A DNA stretch of 12,587 nt from Bisporella sp. PMI_857. Taxonomy: Eukaryota > Ascomycota > Leotiomycetes > Helotiales > Helotiaceae. Made by a program: the position numbers and the translations under genes. The notes beneath the pieces are model-generated. The model saw only the letters and a list, made by a program, of their open reading frames with translations, was not told the DNA's origin and made no database searches. The stretch lies in assembly GCA_021307315.1 (NCBI GenBank), contig JAJSPD010000258.1, positions 1-12,587 on the forward strand, given 5' to 3'. This document shows, in pieces, positions 1 to 8,639 of this stretch; the stretch's first letter is position 1; the number at the start of each line of letters is the position of its first letter.

Positions 1-758
1 CACGCGGCTAGATCATTTACCGCAGGTGTGGCGATGGGAGATGGAGAGCCGGCTGGGATGGCGTTTACCGGGTTATCGTGTGTACCTTGTTGGGCGTTTC
101 CGTTATTGGAGTTATTGGGTTGAGAACCAGTGTTCGAGCCAGCACTTGGGGATCCAATTTGTTGACGGCGCGGTTTAGCGCTGGTGGCGGCGAAGAGCTT
201 ACAGACCCCGGATTCAAAGGTGTAGTTCACGCACTGTGGGCTGCCCTTGCAGCTCGCAAGGCACTCGGCGAGGGAATCAGCTTGTGGCGTGGCGATGGGA
301 GTTGGGTTTCCTGCGGGCTGCGCGTTCTTGGGGGAATCGTGGGTTCCGAAGCTTGAAGGTGCTTGTCTACCTTCTTTCTTGGAGCCGGAGAGGGATGTCC
401 CGGTGGCGAGACCACCGGGGTTGGCAGTGGTGGGAATTACGCTCGGGATAGATGCGCAGTCGATATCGTAGGCGACGAGGTTGGTTTGTGGTGGAAGTGA
501 AGAGGCAGGTACAGAGAAAAGCTCGCATTTAACTTCCTCGTTCACCAGGCCAAAAAGAAATGATTGACAATTGGTAGTGGCGGTGCATTTCACTCCGCAA
601 GCGGATGCAGTTGTGATACCGGTAGGTTGTAAAAGGGGCGTCTGAGCATTAGTTCCGGTTGGAGCAGCACCACAGACTTGGCGAGAGACGAGGGGAGCAG
701 CGGATGCAGCGCGGAGCATGCTGATGGTAGTGATCATGGTAGTGGCTGAAAAATACAT
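1..758 (-). CDS. Secreted PAN/apple-like repeat protein, 3' end missing
   Basis: An open frame of 252 codons runs from the ATG at 758 to the left edge with no stop. The last two bases (TG) fit a further Cys codon. Residues 1-20 look like a signal peptide ending in ASA before AP, though Arg16 weakens the hydrophobic core. Residues 29-101 form one cysteine module (Cys 29, 54, 58, 64, 78, 101) closing with a YDIDC-type end, the pattern of fungal PAN/apple-like extracellular domains. A second module follows (Cys 166, 170, 176, 186) with the spacing C-x3-C-x5-C-x9-C and the segment CVNYTFESGVCKLF. The leader of module two, with GTHD at residue 138, recurs at residue 225, an 87-residue period, so a third module is starting at the edge. 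Linkers are rich in Ser, Pro, Asn and Gly. The family suggests cell-surface protein or carbohydrate binding; the ligand is unknown. I see no intron in this part. Other secreted Cys-rich repeat families remain possible. Confidence 0.8.
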   Translation of the reverse strand, partial: MYFSATTMITTISMLRAASAAPLVSRQVCGAAPTGTNAQTPLLQPTGITTASACGVKCTATTNCQSFLFGLVNEEVKCELFSVPASSLPPQTNLVAYDIDCASIPSVIPTTANPGGLATGTSLSGSKKEGRQAPSSFGTHDSPKNAQPAGNPTPIATPQADSLAECLASCKGSPQCVNYTFESGVCKLFAATSAKPRRQQIGSPSAGSNTGSQPNNSNNGNAQQGTHDNPVNAIPAGSPSPIATPAVNDLAA

Positions 759-759
759 T

Positions 760-960
760 TTGAAGTAGGCAGATAATGTATTGACTTTGTTGGGAAAAGA
801 GAATGACAGTGGATGTATGTACAAATATGAAGTATTTGAGAGTGAATAGAAGAGTGGGCTGTTGGAATGTAAATGAGAAGACGAGGATGAGAATGAAGAC
901 TTAATGACTGTTATTTCATGATTACTTATACTTTATCCTTCTTATAAGGAGTGATGGACC
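760..960 (-). promoter_or_regulatory. Promoter and leader of the PAN-like gene
   Basis: Read on the minus strand, two TATA-like TATAAG sequences lie at 925-930 and 941-946, about 170-190 bp before the ATG at 758. They are followed by a strongly pyrimidine-rich leader (about 840-900 with repeated TCTTC and CATCCTC), which is common near fungal transcription starts. The transcription start itself cannot be fixed from sequence. Confidence 0.45.
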
Positions 961-1472
961 GCGAAAGTCACAATGAATCTTTGCATCTATTTTCACGATG
1001 GCGGAGATGTAAAATCTACAGAAAACGTATTTCTGTCAACGTAAGCCTCAGATCTTACGTCTACACACCCAACTCAGCCACGCGAATTTACCCCCTACTT
1101 CTAGAATACCCCCAAATTAGTTCCTAGATTAATGCGCATGGATGACACCAGGCAATGCTAAGTAGAATTAACGAATACATGTGTACGTTCCACAAAAAGT
1201 GTCGTTGCAGGATATGTTGTATCACGGATTTTGCGGAGAATAAAGCACGGCGTATATCCGTATACAGGAATCCTTATTTTTATCCTGTCCTGCAACGTTT
1301 CATGCGCTCCGAGTGTGGGGAATAAGTTTATGCGTTAGTCAAATGTTTATTTTCAAGTTTCAAGTTATGAAACGTCCACTTACAAAGCGCCGCTCGACTT
1401 GGCGTTTGAAGCCATAACTGCGATGCCATGATATATCCCACCCCTCCAGAAGACTACTACCACAATACGATC
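961..1472. other. Non-coding interval with a fold-back
   Basis: No open frame here looks coding. The only structure I see is the inverted repeat at 1203-1297 listed separately. The stretch separates the PAN-like gene from the transposase relic and probably includes the lost 5' end of that transposon. I could not identify its terminal repeat or a TA target duplication. Confidence 0.5.
1203..1297. repeat. 95-bp fold-back with perfect 10-bp arms
   Basis: CGTTGCAGGA at 1203-1212 is exactly inverted at 1288-1297. An inner pair ACGGAT (1224-1229) and ATCCGT (1256-1261) is also inverted and correctly nested. Next to it GTATA-TCCG-TATAC (1252-1265) is a small hairpin of its own. It could be a miniature transposon remnant or a chance fold; no flanking target duplication is visible. 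Confidence 0.45.
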
Positions 1473-3154
1473 ATGGATAAACTTGCCAAATTAAACGCTG
1501 TCGACAAGCTGTCAATTTATTTCAATCAGGAGAGTTGCCTCTATGTCCAATGCAGCAGCTTACTTCGAAGTTGATTATTAATATGCAAAAAGGATAAAAA
1601 AAAAAACTTTGTACATGGCCGATGCCAATTCTCTCTTACAACAGTGCTTTACAAATACTCAGGAACAGGAGCTCATTTGGAGAATCAACTATTTAAGTGA
1701 GAAACAAGTGCTTCCGACTGGTGGAATAGCCATGAACCTTGTAACGGATCTAAGTGGGACGCCGGTGTGGAAGAAAATGGGCCGGATAATTTGTGCGTCA
1801 GCACCAATCGGTTCTTAATTCTATGTATTTAAGCAACATTACTAATTTGTGGGCTACAGCTGAATATCAGCCTATATTTTAACTATTCTATAATACTGTG
1901 AGTATATTGAATAAGTGGCTGATTTTTAATTAATTTTTTATGATATTGTCGGGACGTATGTAATTAGAATCACATGAACCAACAGGTTATGTGAGTTGTA
2001 GGTCCTTTCATGACCTACAACCTCGCGATACCATAGCTTAGAACCACCAACAAACAAGGAACCATAATCACACCAGCAAGAGCGTAGTTACAACTACTAC
2101 GCCTTTTTACGTGATAGGTATCTGACAGATATAAGCGGCTAACTTGTACATTCCGCAGTTAGAAATCAACAGTCGAAAGAGATGAAATTATAGCCCACAA
2201 TCTATACAATTTTGACGATATAGGATTCCTTATAGGAGCATGACATATGGTGAAAAGAACCATGACTCAACAGGCAGTTTAAAAGCTTGGAGATATGAAA
2301 AGTTGTTAAGAGGGCAAGTGAGAGTTTATTACTTGCCTTGCTTGCATCTCTGCGGTAGGAGAATATATTCCATGCCTCCTTGTTTATACAGGCTCGAACA
2401 GCGAATTACAATTAAGTTAGATTGCGACGTCAACTCGGATTCAGACACTTATTTCAGCTCTTCAGAGAATAAGTAGAGTAGCAATAAAATTAGCCTCAAA
2501 TAATTAGGAAAGTCTTTGATAGGCATACAAAGCCAGCTATCTCACAAGCAAAACGCTTATTAATTGTTGATGGCCACTCTAGTTATGTAAACTGGGAGTT
2601 TATACAAGAAGCCGGTCAAAGGCGCATTATCATACTGATATTACTACCACACTCTACGCACAAACTGCGACCTCTTGGTGTCGGCTTATTCGGCCCTTTA
2701 TTTGCTTGTTACTCTGTACGGCTCGACATCTTATTAGCAAGTTCTGCGGGCTTTACAGCTATGACTAAAGTCATATTTTTTGCTGTATTCACGTTAGCGT
2801 ATGATGATGCGTTTACTGAAAAAATGTATACAGCACTCCTTTGGGGAATCCGGTATTTAGTCAGTCCCTAAAACTCATATGATCAATTCAGTAAAGCGTA
2901 GAAAAGATTCAGAGCCAGAGAGAACTTCTAGAGTACTTCAAACTCCTATAAATGCCACAATTATTCGTCTGGCTGATGAGGAGTATGAACAGAGCCCTTC
3001 ATATAGAATAGCGGAATTGTTGTTCAAGCGTCTACAAGTAATAACAACACGAGCTTCTATTGCAGAGCATGAGAAGAGAGGACTACGAGAAGCGATTATC
3101 TACGGATAGAACAAAGGAAAGAGAGGTAAAAAGCTCTATTTAAGTTTTGCGACC
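1473..3154 (+). pseudogene. Decayed Fot1/pogo-family (DDE) transposase
   Basis: Pieces of one transposase lie in order in shifting frames. The likely start is the ATG at 1473. The helix-turn-helix part covers about 1502-1770: a SMSNAAAYFEVDY block at 1540, then a Q-x-FTNTQEQEL block at 1660 typical of CENP-B/pogo DNA-binding domains. After a frameshift near 1770 comes FVRQHQSVLNS. The catalytic core resumes at 2205 with YNFDDIGF, holding the first Asp (2214-2216). A frameshift near 2515 leads to LLIVDGHSSY with the second Asp (2569-2571). In the third motif, family consensus QPLDVG, the frame reads RPLGVG, so the third Asp is Gly (2677-2679). A C-terminal block at 2879-3109, in yet another frame, ends in a basic KGKRGKKL tail after a stop. 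Several in-frame stops (for example at 2869) and the insertion at 1920-2168 confirm it is dead. This belongs to a fungal cut-and-paste element; its terminal repeats were not found. Confidence 0.8.
1920..2168. mobile_element. MITE-like insertion within the transposase relic
   Basis: This 249-bp stretch falls where the transposase should have only about 20 residues between its LFYNTVS-type segment and the YNFDD motif. Its ends are imperfectly inverted: TGATTTTTAATT at the left against TGATTTCTAACT read inwards from the right, 10 of 12 matching. Inside are three hairpins: 1970-1994 (one bulge), 1993-2024 (ten-base arms GTTGTAGGTC and GACCTACAAC) and 2082-2102 (seven-base arms GCGTAGT and ACTACGC). 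No coding frame is present. I see no clear target duplication, so the exact borders are tentative. Confidence 0.4.
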
Positions 3155-3498
3155 TGAGGCCTGAGGCACAATAGTATCCCAGGACTCTAGGAGACCCCGG
3201 ACAGGAGCTCCAGGGAAGGCGCAGATCCTAGGAAGGAATGTCCTAGGGAGCCCCGCCTACCTAGGAGCGCGAAGAAATTTGGAAGACTGCCTCGGGTTTA
3301 TAGAGTATTGCGTAAACCGATTCGTAGACCTAGGAACCATAGTTGTTACGTGACAGGACACCACAAAGGCTTTATATAAGTAGATAGTTTTCTTGGGATA
3401 GTTGATTCGTGTTCAACTTCAATAGTATCCTTTTTACTAGTTACTAGGATATACAATACCGATACGCGATACACCTACTTCTTTTCAGACATACACCA
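3155..3498 (+). mobile_element. Possible solo LTR, GC-rich with TATA box
   Basis: A 344-bp segment begins TGAGG and ends ACACCA, with GACC directly before (3151-3154) and after (3499-3502) as a possible 4-bp target duplication. Its left part is GC-rich, unlike its surroundings. Its right part has TTTATATAAG at about 3370 followed by a T-rich tail, the U3-TATA-R layout of a fungal LTR. CCTAGG occurs at 3227, 3242, 3260 and 3329. A direct repeat of CAATAGTATCC (3169-3179 and 3420-3430) lies inside and argues for some different internal boundary. Borders and identity are uncertain. Confidence 0.3.
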
Positions 3499-3867
3499 GA
3501 CCTTTGTAATCTCTTATCAAAGATCGCCTTGGCTGTACTGTAACATTAATCGAAGAACTTAATACATGAACAAGAGAAGGATACTGGCCGGATTTCTTTT
3601 CGACAAAACCCACAGGCTAGAAAGTTGATTTCTACTGCTACTATGCCTTTCCTAACTCCTGTCAAAGATAGTTGTGTTTGGCAGTGAATTTTCCCACCGC
3701 AGCAGTTTCAGTGTCACATGAGAAACGAAAAACTCTAGGCGTGACGGAAAGCAGTATAGATAAAAATTTTGATATTCAGATTCCTAATCCAGAAAAGCTG
3801 CACGGCTCCGGCTCCTCTAATAATTCCCATTGACAAATGAACTCCGGCAAACGCCAAGAAATACCAC
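3499..3867. other. 3' flank of the laccase gene, no gene seen
   Basis: No convincing coding frame or repeat lies here. The part next to 3867 should hold the laccase 3' untranslated region, read leftwards on the minus strand. I could not pick a polyadenylation site with confidence. A hydrophobic minus-strand frame (3735-3956) overlaps the end of the laccase in another frame and is a shadow. Confidence 0.45.
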
Positions 3868-5646
3868 TTAGACACCAGAGTCTTCGGCATAGACATCATT
3901 CTCAGTAGCATACGTGTCCCATGCTGAGCAAGTATCAGTGAGGATATCGGCATCAATCAAAGCCGCAATCTCATCATACCGCTCGACAAGCTGGAGCGCG
4001 AATCCCTCGGAGGTGTGCCATCCGATGTGGCAATGCATCAACCAAGCGCCTGGGTTATCAGCCTCAAAGGCAATAACTAGATATCCAGATGAGGGCAACA
4101 TAGCCACATCACGTCGTGGTGGGTTAGTGAGTGTCAGGCTAGTAGACGAGCTGTCATATGTTCCGGAACCCTGGCCGAGAACGAAGAAATCGTGTCCGTG
4201 GAGATGGATGGGATGCGGGACAGCGTTAGTGGTCTCGATGATGAAGTAGACCCATTCGTCCGCGGTCGGGATCTCGACGACGTGAGACGAGCTGGAATAG
4301 GTGGTGTTTCCATCGTAGATCTGCATGAGCATTGGCTCCTCCCATTCCACATCGAAAGTTACTCCGCCCATATACCATTTGAAGACGTTGTTAGATCGAC
4401 CAACTGTGACAGCTTCGTCGTCCTCAAGGGTTACATCACTAGCATCCAGGGTTACGTACGGAACTAGGTTCGACATGTCTTCGTCCTCGCAGCTGTCGGT
4501 GTATGTGTATGCGGAAGTGGTAGGGTCGGAGGTGCTAGTAGAGTCGTAACGGACTATTCCCTTGATATCGTTTGAGTTGTCGTTGTCGCTGCATGCACTT
4601 TGAGGAATTGCTCGCATCCAGAAATCACCTTCAGTTTGATCGGCAGTGACGATGATGTCGTATCGCTGGCCCATACCGATAGAGAGAACTGTTGTATCGT
4701 AGGGTGTGATGGGCACTAGATCCATGGCAATAACTGTCATAGTGTGATTATCAATCATGAACTTGAAATGTGTATCGATTGCGCCATTCACGAGACGAAT
4801 CCTGTAAGACGTTCCCGCGGTGAGGGTAGTCTCAAAGCGGGAGCCACCATCCTCGTATGTATTAGTGCCGTTAATGAGGCCGTTGTCAAGAGTTGGAGGT
4901 CCTGAAGTCTGCGCCTCTTCATAGAGAGCATCCGCCGTCTCGTGACCTGCACTAAGTCAGCATGATTGTATGTCCATCAGTGGTGATATATAACTCACTC
5001 CAGTCGTTCAAAAAGAGGGGTCCTAGATCTTCATCGTAGTTGCCGCTGGCAGGGCCATTGATAACAATACCGCCAAGAACACCCTCCCAAGCTTGGAGGG
5101 CAAAGTGAGAGTGATACCAAGTGCTTCCATATTGAGTCGCTCGCCAGGTATAAGTGATAGACTCTCCAGGCGCAGTAGGGCATTGTGTTATGGAGGCAAC
5201 TCCATCATGTTGATTAGTGAAGTTTTGACGAATGCCATGGAAATGAAGACTTGTGCCGTTGTTTTCAAGGCCGTTGTAAAGAGTGACTTTGACAGTGTCA
5301 CCCCAATCAGCAAAAAGAGTAGGTCCAGGAAAGGTTCCGTTCACAAGAAGAACGTTTCTGGAAACGCCATCAAGCGCTGCGGTGGTATTAACAAGCTCAA
5401 GATAATACTAAAATATGTTAATATAAGGATTCTAAAAGGTAGTAGGATATAACAAACCTCTCTTGTAACTCCAGTATCAGGGACTTCATCATAATAGTTT
5501 GTTGATAAGTCAAAAGAATCACTCCAGCAACTTCTATCAGATGCTGAGTTGGTGCATCGCCTGCCGAGAGGGGCCTTGGAAGGAGCGGCGTTGACGCTGG
5601 AGGCTATCAAGGCTAGGCCTGAAGCCACAGACGTCAAAAAATGCAT
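3868..5646 (-). CDS. Secreted laccase (multicopper oxidase), three exons
   Basis: Laccases oxidise phenols and similar substrates outside the cell while reducing oxygen to water. Exons are 5646-5458, 5407-4999 and 4946-3868, giving 558 residues, normal for ascomycete laccases. Intron 1 (50 bp) begins GTTTGT and ends TTTTAG. Intron 2 (52 bp) begins GTGAGT and ends TGCAG; its acceptor is chosen because the nearer TTAG would break the DWSHETADAL frame. The ATG at 5646 opens a clean signal peptide (residues 1-20, cut before AP), followed by a Kex2-type site LGRR at 27-30 and mature CTNSASDRSCW. Copper motifs: HFHG at 118-121, WYHSH at 160-164, HPIHLHGH at 444-451 and HCHIGWH at 504-510, with Cys505 as the type-1 ligand. 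The axial position is Phe515, a state linked in laccases to higher redox potential. The protein ends exactly in DSGV, the C-terminal plug seen in ascomycete laccases, so no C-terminal trimming is needed. Role in pigment, detoxification or lignin attack cannot be told. Confidence 0.95.
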
Positions 5647-5830
5647 GCTGATTGCTGAAGAGCTATAACCCAAATGCAATAAAATGTGTACAAATGAGGG
5701 AGAAGTTTCTGGAAACTATACAGTAGTAGGGGAAAGGTGAGAAAGACTAAAGAGATAAGATGCAGAAAGAGAGCGAAACGAGCGTGCGCCGGTGAGGATG
5801 AGGATAGATATTGTGGCTGCAAGCCAGGTA

Positions 5831-5837
5831 TTATATA
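5831..5837 (-). promoter_or_regulatory. TATA box of the laccase gene
   Basis: TATATAA on the minus strand lies 185 bp before the laccase ATG, implying a leader of about 150 bases, much of it CT-rich. Further upstream CCAAT (about 5859) and CCCCT (about 5872, the reverse of the AGGGG stress-response core) occur on the plus strand. These short matches are suggestive only. Confidence 0.5.
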
Positions 5838-6874
5838 CTTCTGAGTGTCTACAGTAGTCCCAATGATTGTACCCCTCTACCTCCTCTCGACTACCCAAGT
5901 TCCGTATTAGGAACCGTCGGGGCGACTGCGTAGATTCCCTAAAGAATAGATACGAGCACCGGAGCACAGCCATGGTGAGATCAAACTTTGCTCCCGTAAT
6001 ACATGAGTTGAACGTGTCAAATGATTAATGCAAAGGATGAAAACAGATTAGAGTCCTGTAGCCATAGCTGAGATCAGACAAACGTGTGGGTCGTGGATTC
6101 GATGCTTCGTCCCCTTCAACTCAAATTCGGAATTTCCCGAACTACAATTCTGGTCAGTCTTGTACAGTGAGGAGGCTAAACCCCAGGACTTGGATGGAAC
6201 GGTAGACGGCAGTGCCGAGTAAGGTTTTAGCTCCATCTGTTACCCATTCACACTTTTGTAAGGGTCTGCGTCATGACCATGTTCGCCAACGAACCCAGAT
6301 AACTCGAGGAGCCGAACTAATGCCACGTTATGTATAGTATAGTTCCGACGAACCGCGGAGGGAGTTTGTCTTGATCCAGATCTTGATCCGATAAACATAA
6401 TGCTAGCATTGAAGTTAAGCTTTTTGACAGCCCCATAACAAAAGGTTTTTTGGTCTATTTTTAGGTGGAGCACTCCTGAAAGGCGTCACGTGGGTCAGGC
6501 GACTCGTGTCAACGCAACGTCCACAGGGTTGCGTTTCAGAAGATGAGAATTTGTTTATTTTTTGAAGGGTGGTGCAGCTACACGGCCTAGGGCTGCGAAG
6601 GCTCTGCGCAGCCTCAACGACGGAGAATTGACAAAAAGCCGAAAAGGGGCATTTGAATGTGTCCTTTGATGAGTGATGAGGCATAAACGCTCCCCCGTCA
6701 GCACGCGACACTTCCCATGGGAAATGGGCCAGAACAAGTGAACTACCAGGAGAATTCTAATTTCCCTCTCAGGTACTTAATCACCCTGAATCCAGTGTAG
6801 GAATGAATTATTTCTGAATCATCCACTATTTTGCTGAACATTTCGTCGCTCGCTTTATCTCCCCAAACTTCCAA
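5838..6874. other. Divergent intergenic region
   Basis: About 1.0 kb separates the laccase TATA box from the start of the plus-strand secreted-protein gene. Frames of 60-98 codons occur on the minus strand (for example 6415-6711) but their translations have no domain, signal or composition suggesting a protein. The last 120 bases before 6875 are pyrimidine-rich and should be the promoter and leader of the downstream gene; I see no clear TATA box there. Confidence 0.5.
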
Positions 6875-7548
6875 ATGTTGTTCAACTTTAACACAGTCGC
6901 TTCTCTCCTCGCTCTTTTTGAGCTTACTTCTGCAGCCTCTCTTCAGTACAAACGTGAGGTCATCGAGACCGCGCTTTATGCCTACGGAACCAACATCAGT
7001 GGAAAAAGTGTCATTTATGCCGATGGTATGTACTATCACCCAACATTTCCACTATTCGTCCATACTAATACTAAATGCTAGGCCTTGCGTACATAGGCGA
7101 TACGGGCCCTTCATTCGCAAGCGTCGTATCCAATGTCATCCGTAAGATTAACCAACTGCCCTTCTATTATCCTTAAGCACTAACTTCATCCCTTCAAGTG
7201 AGTACCGATTCCACCGACTCTTCAACCCCGTGGACTATCTCTTCGAACACAACATCTATTAGCGGGGCTTCCATGTACATTATTCCCACCTCCAGCTCCA
7301 CTGAACAAGTTGGATTCGTCACCAGCAACGGCACTACACCCACCGGTGCTGCCACAACTGGATTCACATGGTTCGGAACCACGCTTGCGTATATAACCAG
7401 TGATGGAAATTATGAGATGAAGTTCTGGGCTGTAGCTACAAATGAGACTGATCTCTGGTCACTTGTTTGGAATTCAGATGGGGCGCTCATTGAAAACGCT
7501 ACCCCAGTTACTCTGAAGCGTACCACTCCTGCCGTGGTCTCGGAGTAA
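6875..7548 (+). CDS. Small secreted protein, unknown family, three exons
   Basis: Exons 6875-7025, 7082-7141 and 7199-7548 give 186 residues. Intron 1 (56 bp) starts GTATGT and ends GCTAG; intron 2 (57 bp) starts GTAAGA and ends TCAAG. Both keep frame and remove stops, and the joined protein reads smoothly through ADGLAYIGDTG. Residues 1-20 are a strong signal peptide (cut TSA before AS), and Lys26-Arg27 is a Kex2-type site. The mature part is rich in Thr, Ser, Gly and aromatics, with alternating patterns suggesting beta structure, for example MYIIPTSS and MKFWAVAT. It has five potential N-glycosylation sites (Asn 40, 87, 114, 152, 170) and not one cysteine, which is unusual for a fungal effector-like protein. 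There is no membrane anchor or GPI signal. I do not recognise the family; extracellular or cell-wall location is inferred from the signal peptide only. Confidence 0.85.
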
Positions 7549-8070
7549 AACCGGCCAGGTCATAAAAGTCAAATCAGAATTTTCATCAAGACCTCGCATT
7601 TATATAGGAACAACTAGCACAATTTTATGATATGGGTGTGAAATGTTGTATTATGAAGTCCCTAGGTCAAAATTAAGGGTGTGGGTTGTCATTATTTCGT
7701 TACTAGGTATATAGATTTCTGTTTTCGCGAATTTTTATTGTTGAAATGGTATATCCATGTGTGAAACCGGTGACTGCCACCCGCCAAGACTTGGAATTTG
7801 ACGCTCGTGGTTCCCATTGTTCGTCGAGCCAAGTTATGATCAAAAAGCCACTTGAGATATGTATCGACTAGCTTTAAACCCATTTGTGGCACATGGGGTA
7901 AAAGTATAAAAATCCTTCCTGGACTTCCCTATTACCGCTAGTCTTTTCTCACCAGTAGGTGTGACAATTCTGTGTTGAGATTTGACCCCACTTACTTGGT
8001 TTGACGGAATCGATTAAAGTGTTCACAAATAGCGCGGCGCTAGAGCCTTGGCAACAGGGGAACCTTGTAT
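7549..8070. other. Intergenic, no gene seen
   Basis: This follows the stop of the small secreted protein and should contain its 3' untranslated region. A TATAAAAA sequence at 7905-7912 on the plus strand is followed by a CT-rich stretch, looking like a promoter, but no gene follows it. It may be the remains of a promoter cut off by the repeats to the right, or chance. Confidence 0.4.
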
Positions 8071-8430
8071 TTAAGCGAGCCAATAGCTAAAACAAAATAG
8101 GATCACGTGCCCTAGAGACCCACTCGTCTAATGATGAACCAACCAAAGCCGTAGAAAAGTGAAGCACTTTTTGTTCCTATACCTGAAATAGCCGATTTTT
8201 TTCATTTTTATTCAATTGGCCAGCCAGCTCGCTTAGCTTAAAAAAGCGGGCTCGCATATAATCCAAAGCTTCATTTGTATAAAGCTTTGCTTTAATATTA
8301 CGTGAAAAGCTATTTTGCTTTTTAACAACGTTAGTTAGGCTTTTAGTCCAATAAATCTCGTATTTTAATTCGTTAAATTGGCTCGCGTAATTGTTCTAAT
8401 TAAGCTTTTCGATTAAGCCGAGCCAATAAT
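8071..8430. repeat. Cluster of short direct and inverted GCTCGC repeats
   Basis: TTAAGCGAGCCAATA at 8071 recurs as TTAAGCCGAGCCAATA at 8412-8427 with one extra C. Between them GCTCGC occurs on the plus strand at 8227, 8250 and 8381. ATTGGCTCG (8377-8385) is a perfect inverse of CGAGCCAAT (8419-8427), forming a 51-bp fold-back. The local sequence is AT-rich apart from these motifs. It marks the edge of the AT-rich block and could be a small transposon relic. Confidence 0.45.
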
Positions 8431-8438
8431 ATGCTAGT

Positions 8439-8639
8439 TGTTAAATAGGTATTAGTGGAAGCTTGTGCTGTACGCAAGGTCTGCCCAAGTGCAGTAGTTC
8501 AGGAGGATGAATTAACTTGATTGTAGAACTATTTGAAGGTCGCTCAGTGAAAAGAGTTTTACTTTTTCACTAATAACTAAGCTACTACATAAAGTATAGT
8601 TTATGTTTTACGAATAGGCTACACTACTAATTTTCAACA
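8439..8639 (+). repeat. Left terminal inverted repeat of element A
   Basis: This 201-bp arm pairs with 9785-9980. In its first 60 bases it keeps G and C where the right arm, read in the same sense, has A and T (for example AGGTATTAGTGG against AAATATTAGTAA, and CTGCCCAAG against TTGTTTAAG). It is therefore the less mutated arm. Confidence 0.75.

Noticed and set aside
78..471. Three plus-strand and one minus-strand frames of 62-92 codons
   Set aside because: They overlap the PAN-like gene in other frames, have no signal or domain, and exist because that gene's GC-rich codons lack stops in antisense.
3344..3421. 78-bp TG..CA segment flanked by ATAGT on both sides
   Set aside because: ATAGT occurs several times in this stretch, the segment is very short for an LTR, and its ends are not inverted repeats.
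3914..4549. Plus-strand frames opposite the laccase
   Set aside because: They are antisense shadows of exon 3; the minus-strand translation has every laccase motif.
5646..5679. Laccase start eleven codons upstream
   Set aside because: The upstream codon is TTG, not ATG, and the ATG at 5646 begins directly at a normal signal peptide.
6091..6125. tRNA-like box B (GGATTCGATGC)
   Set aside because: No matching box A, acceptor stem or cloverleaf could be built around it.
6415..6711. 98-codon minus-strand frame
   Set aside because: No signal peptide, domain, plausible introns or compositional support; intergenic chance frame.
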